Shown here: positions 14,526-15,262 of the stretch, one piece after another
Layout of the letters: every line of letters begins with the position of its first letter
Numbering within the stretch: the stretch's first letter is position 1
Assembly: GCA_949450265.1 (NCBI GenBank)
Contig: CASTMW010000025.1
Coordinates: forward strand, 1-15,262
Length of the DNA: 15,262 bases
From: an uncultured Eggerthellaceae bacterium
Lineage (GTDB): Bacteria; Actinomycetota; Coriobacteriia; Coriobacteriales; Eggerthellaceae
Direction of reading: 5' to 3'
Notes under the pieces: generated by a model
The model's input: the letters and a program-made list of their open reading frames with translations, nothing else
What the model was told of the DNA's origin: nothing
The model's database searches: none
Made by a program: the position numbers and the translations under genes

Positions 14526-15131
14526 CTATTTCTTCAGGTTCTCTTCTATCTGCATGGCACGCTTCTTCAGCATGCCCTTGCCGTTCTCTGCGTCGAACCT
14601 CATGCGCTCGGCAAGCTCCTCCTTCACCGTAGGGGCCAACTTGCCCGCCGAGAAGTCGATAACCGCCACCAGCATGTCCTGGAACTCCACATCGCCGTGA
14701 TAGCACTGGATGCCCTCGTCGATCAAGCCCCAAACCTTCTCGCTGCGATTCTCGGTAGTCGCACCGAAGCGGCACAGGAATCGCATGGCGGACAGGCGAA
14801 GTGGCCCACTATCCTCATCGAAAAGGGCCATCTCGGCACCAGCGACCGCCTTCTCGCATCCGCGCGGGTCGGTTCCCACCAGCTCGGTCAGCGCATCAAG
14901 GCATTCCCAGCGCGTCTGCGCCTCTGGACGGTTCAACGCATCGATGATGTTGCTCAGATACGGCGCGCCTACTTCCGGCTTCTCCTTCACCACGACGGCC
15001 ATCACAGCAGCTGCCTGCTGACGCGCCAACCGCGAAGGCCCTTCCAGCGCCTTCACCAGCGCCTCACGCTCTTTCTTGTTGCGGAGCGCCTTGTCAGCTT
15101 GCTCGCGTATATCCTCGGATCGCGTGCTCAA
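14526..15131 (-). CDS. HEAT/ARM-like repeat protein
   Basis: The product has 201 residues, is soluble and almost entirely helical. Repeated amphipathic helix pairs of about 35-40 residues appear: ARQQAAAVMAVVVKEKPE, YLSNIIDALNRPEAQTRWECLDALTELVGTD, GPLRLSAMRFLCRFGA and EFQDMLVAVIDFSAGKLAP. This spacing fits HEAT/ARM solenoids, which act as protein-interaction scaffolds; no catalytic motif is visible. A Lys/Glu-rich C-terminal helix ends in EENLKK. The start is TTG 15131 with AGGAG 8 nt upstream, and a TATAAT lies about 36 bp upstream. It precedes icd by 73 bp with two small hairpins between, so a shared transcript is possible. I cannot assign a partner or function. Confidence 0.85.
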   Translation of the reverse strand: MSTRSEDIREQADKALRNKKEREALVKALEGPSRLARQQAAAVMAVVVKEKPEVGAPYLSNIIDALNRPEAQTRWECLDALTELVGTDPRGCEKAVAGAEMALFDEDSGPLRLSAMRFLCRFGATTENRSEKVWGLIDEGIQCYHGDVEFQDMLVAVIDFSAGKLAPTVKEELAERMRFDAENGKGMLKKRAMQIEENLKK

Positions 15132-15167
15132 TGCTCCAACTCCTCTACTGAAATGGTTGAGCGTTCT

Positions 15168-15173
15168 ATTATA
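15168..15173 (-). promoter_or_regulatory. -10 element for HEAT-repeat gene
   Basis: The minus strand shows a perfect TATAAT between the terminator at 15187-15211 and the TTG start at 15131. The predicted transcription start is near 15161, giving a leader of about 30 nt that contains the AGGAG. No good -35 occurs at 16-18 nt spacing; a TTGACT only 4 nt upstream is too close to count. Confidence 0.5.
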
Positions 15174-15186
15174 CCTGAGTCAACAT

Positions 15187-15211
15187 GAAAAGAGCCGCTC
15201 AATGGCGGCTC
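15187..15211 (-). terminator. Intrinsic terminator of an upstream minus-strand gene
   Basis: On the minus strand GAGCCGC (15205-15211) pairs perfectly with GCGGCTC (15192-15198) around a six-base loop, followed by TTTT (15187-15191 read as CTTTT). It ends transcription entering from the right edge of the window and insulates the HEAT-repeat gene. A TGA at 15210-15212 in one open frame from the edge may be the stop of the gene it serves. Confidence 0.85.
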
Positions 15212-15262
15212 AGTGAACGCAAAAAGCACCCTGCGCGAGCGGAACGTCCTGCTCTCCCGCGG

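Noticed and set aside
12234..14632. Plus-strand frames of about 414 and 421 codons opposite acn and icd
   Set aside because: Antisense shadows of strongly conserved enzymes with low-complexity His/Arg-rich translations.
15178..15183. TTGACT as a -35 for the HEAT-repeat gene
   Set aside because: It is only 4 nt from the TATAAT, too close for a sigma-70-type promoter.
15212..15262. 3' end of a gene at the right edge (minus strand, frame ending in TGA at 15210-15212)
   Set aside because: Only about 16 codons are visible, and a second frame also stays open for most of the stretch; the terminator suggests a gene ends here but the product cannot be named.

Overview
The window is about 15.3 kb of GC-rich (about 60%), densely coded bacterial chromosome. 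L20, L35, IF3, MurB, MurC, FtsQ, aconitase and isocitrate dehydrogenase are all housekeeping types. Their sequences, with GTG/TTG starts and leaderless-looking promoters, suggest a high-GC Gram-positive, most likely Coriobacteriia (Eggerthella/Slackia-like). That placement rests on recalled family resemblance, not a search. I see no insertion sequence, phage, CRISPR array, tRNA or rRNA.

Layout. (1) At 1-3805 is a surface-glycolipid module. A DPM1/GtrB-like family 2 glycosyltransferase (minus) diverges from a second family 2 glycosyltransferase and a flippase-like membrane protein (plus). Both divergent genes have a -10 hexamer exactly 8 nt from the start codon, which predicts near-leaderless mRNAs. 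A perfect 15-bp hairpin at 3897-3931 is a bidirectional terminator against the next, convergent operon. (2) At 3958-5305 (minus) is infC-rpmI-rplT, with a good promoter (TTGCAT-17-TACAAT), a leader of about 185 nt containing a terminator-type hairpin, an 11-nt Shine-Dalgarno and an apparent AUA start codon for IF3. (3) At 5308-8672 (minus) is murC-murB-ftsQ, a detached piece of the division/cell-wall cluster with tight or overlapping junctions. (4) At 8766-15131 (minus) are a HEAT-repeat protein, NAD-type isocitrate dehydrogenase, aconitase and a 641-residue membrane-anchored protein that I do not recognise. The last three are translationally coupled through stop codons embedded in the next gene's Shine-Dalgarno. 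A terminator at 15187-15211 ends whatever lies to the right.

How the genes work together. icd and acn convert citrate to 2-oxoglutarate. murC and murB make and use UDP-MurNAc for peptidoglycan, and ftsQ scaffolds the divisome. infC-rpmI-rplT is the conserved translation operon, probably autoregulated. The glycosyltransferase/flippase group probably makes and translocates a polyprenol- or lipid-linked sugar.

I found no clear new defence or mobile system. The items most worth a second look are the infC start and leader, the unknown protein joined to the TCA genes, the 18-bp palindrome in front of murC, and the paired leaderless promoters.
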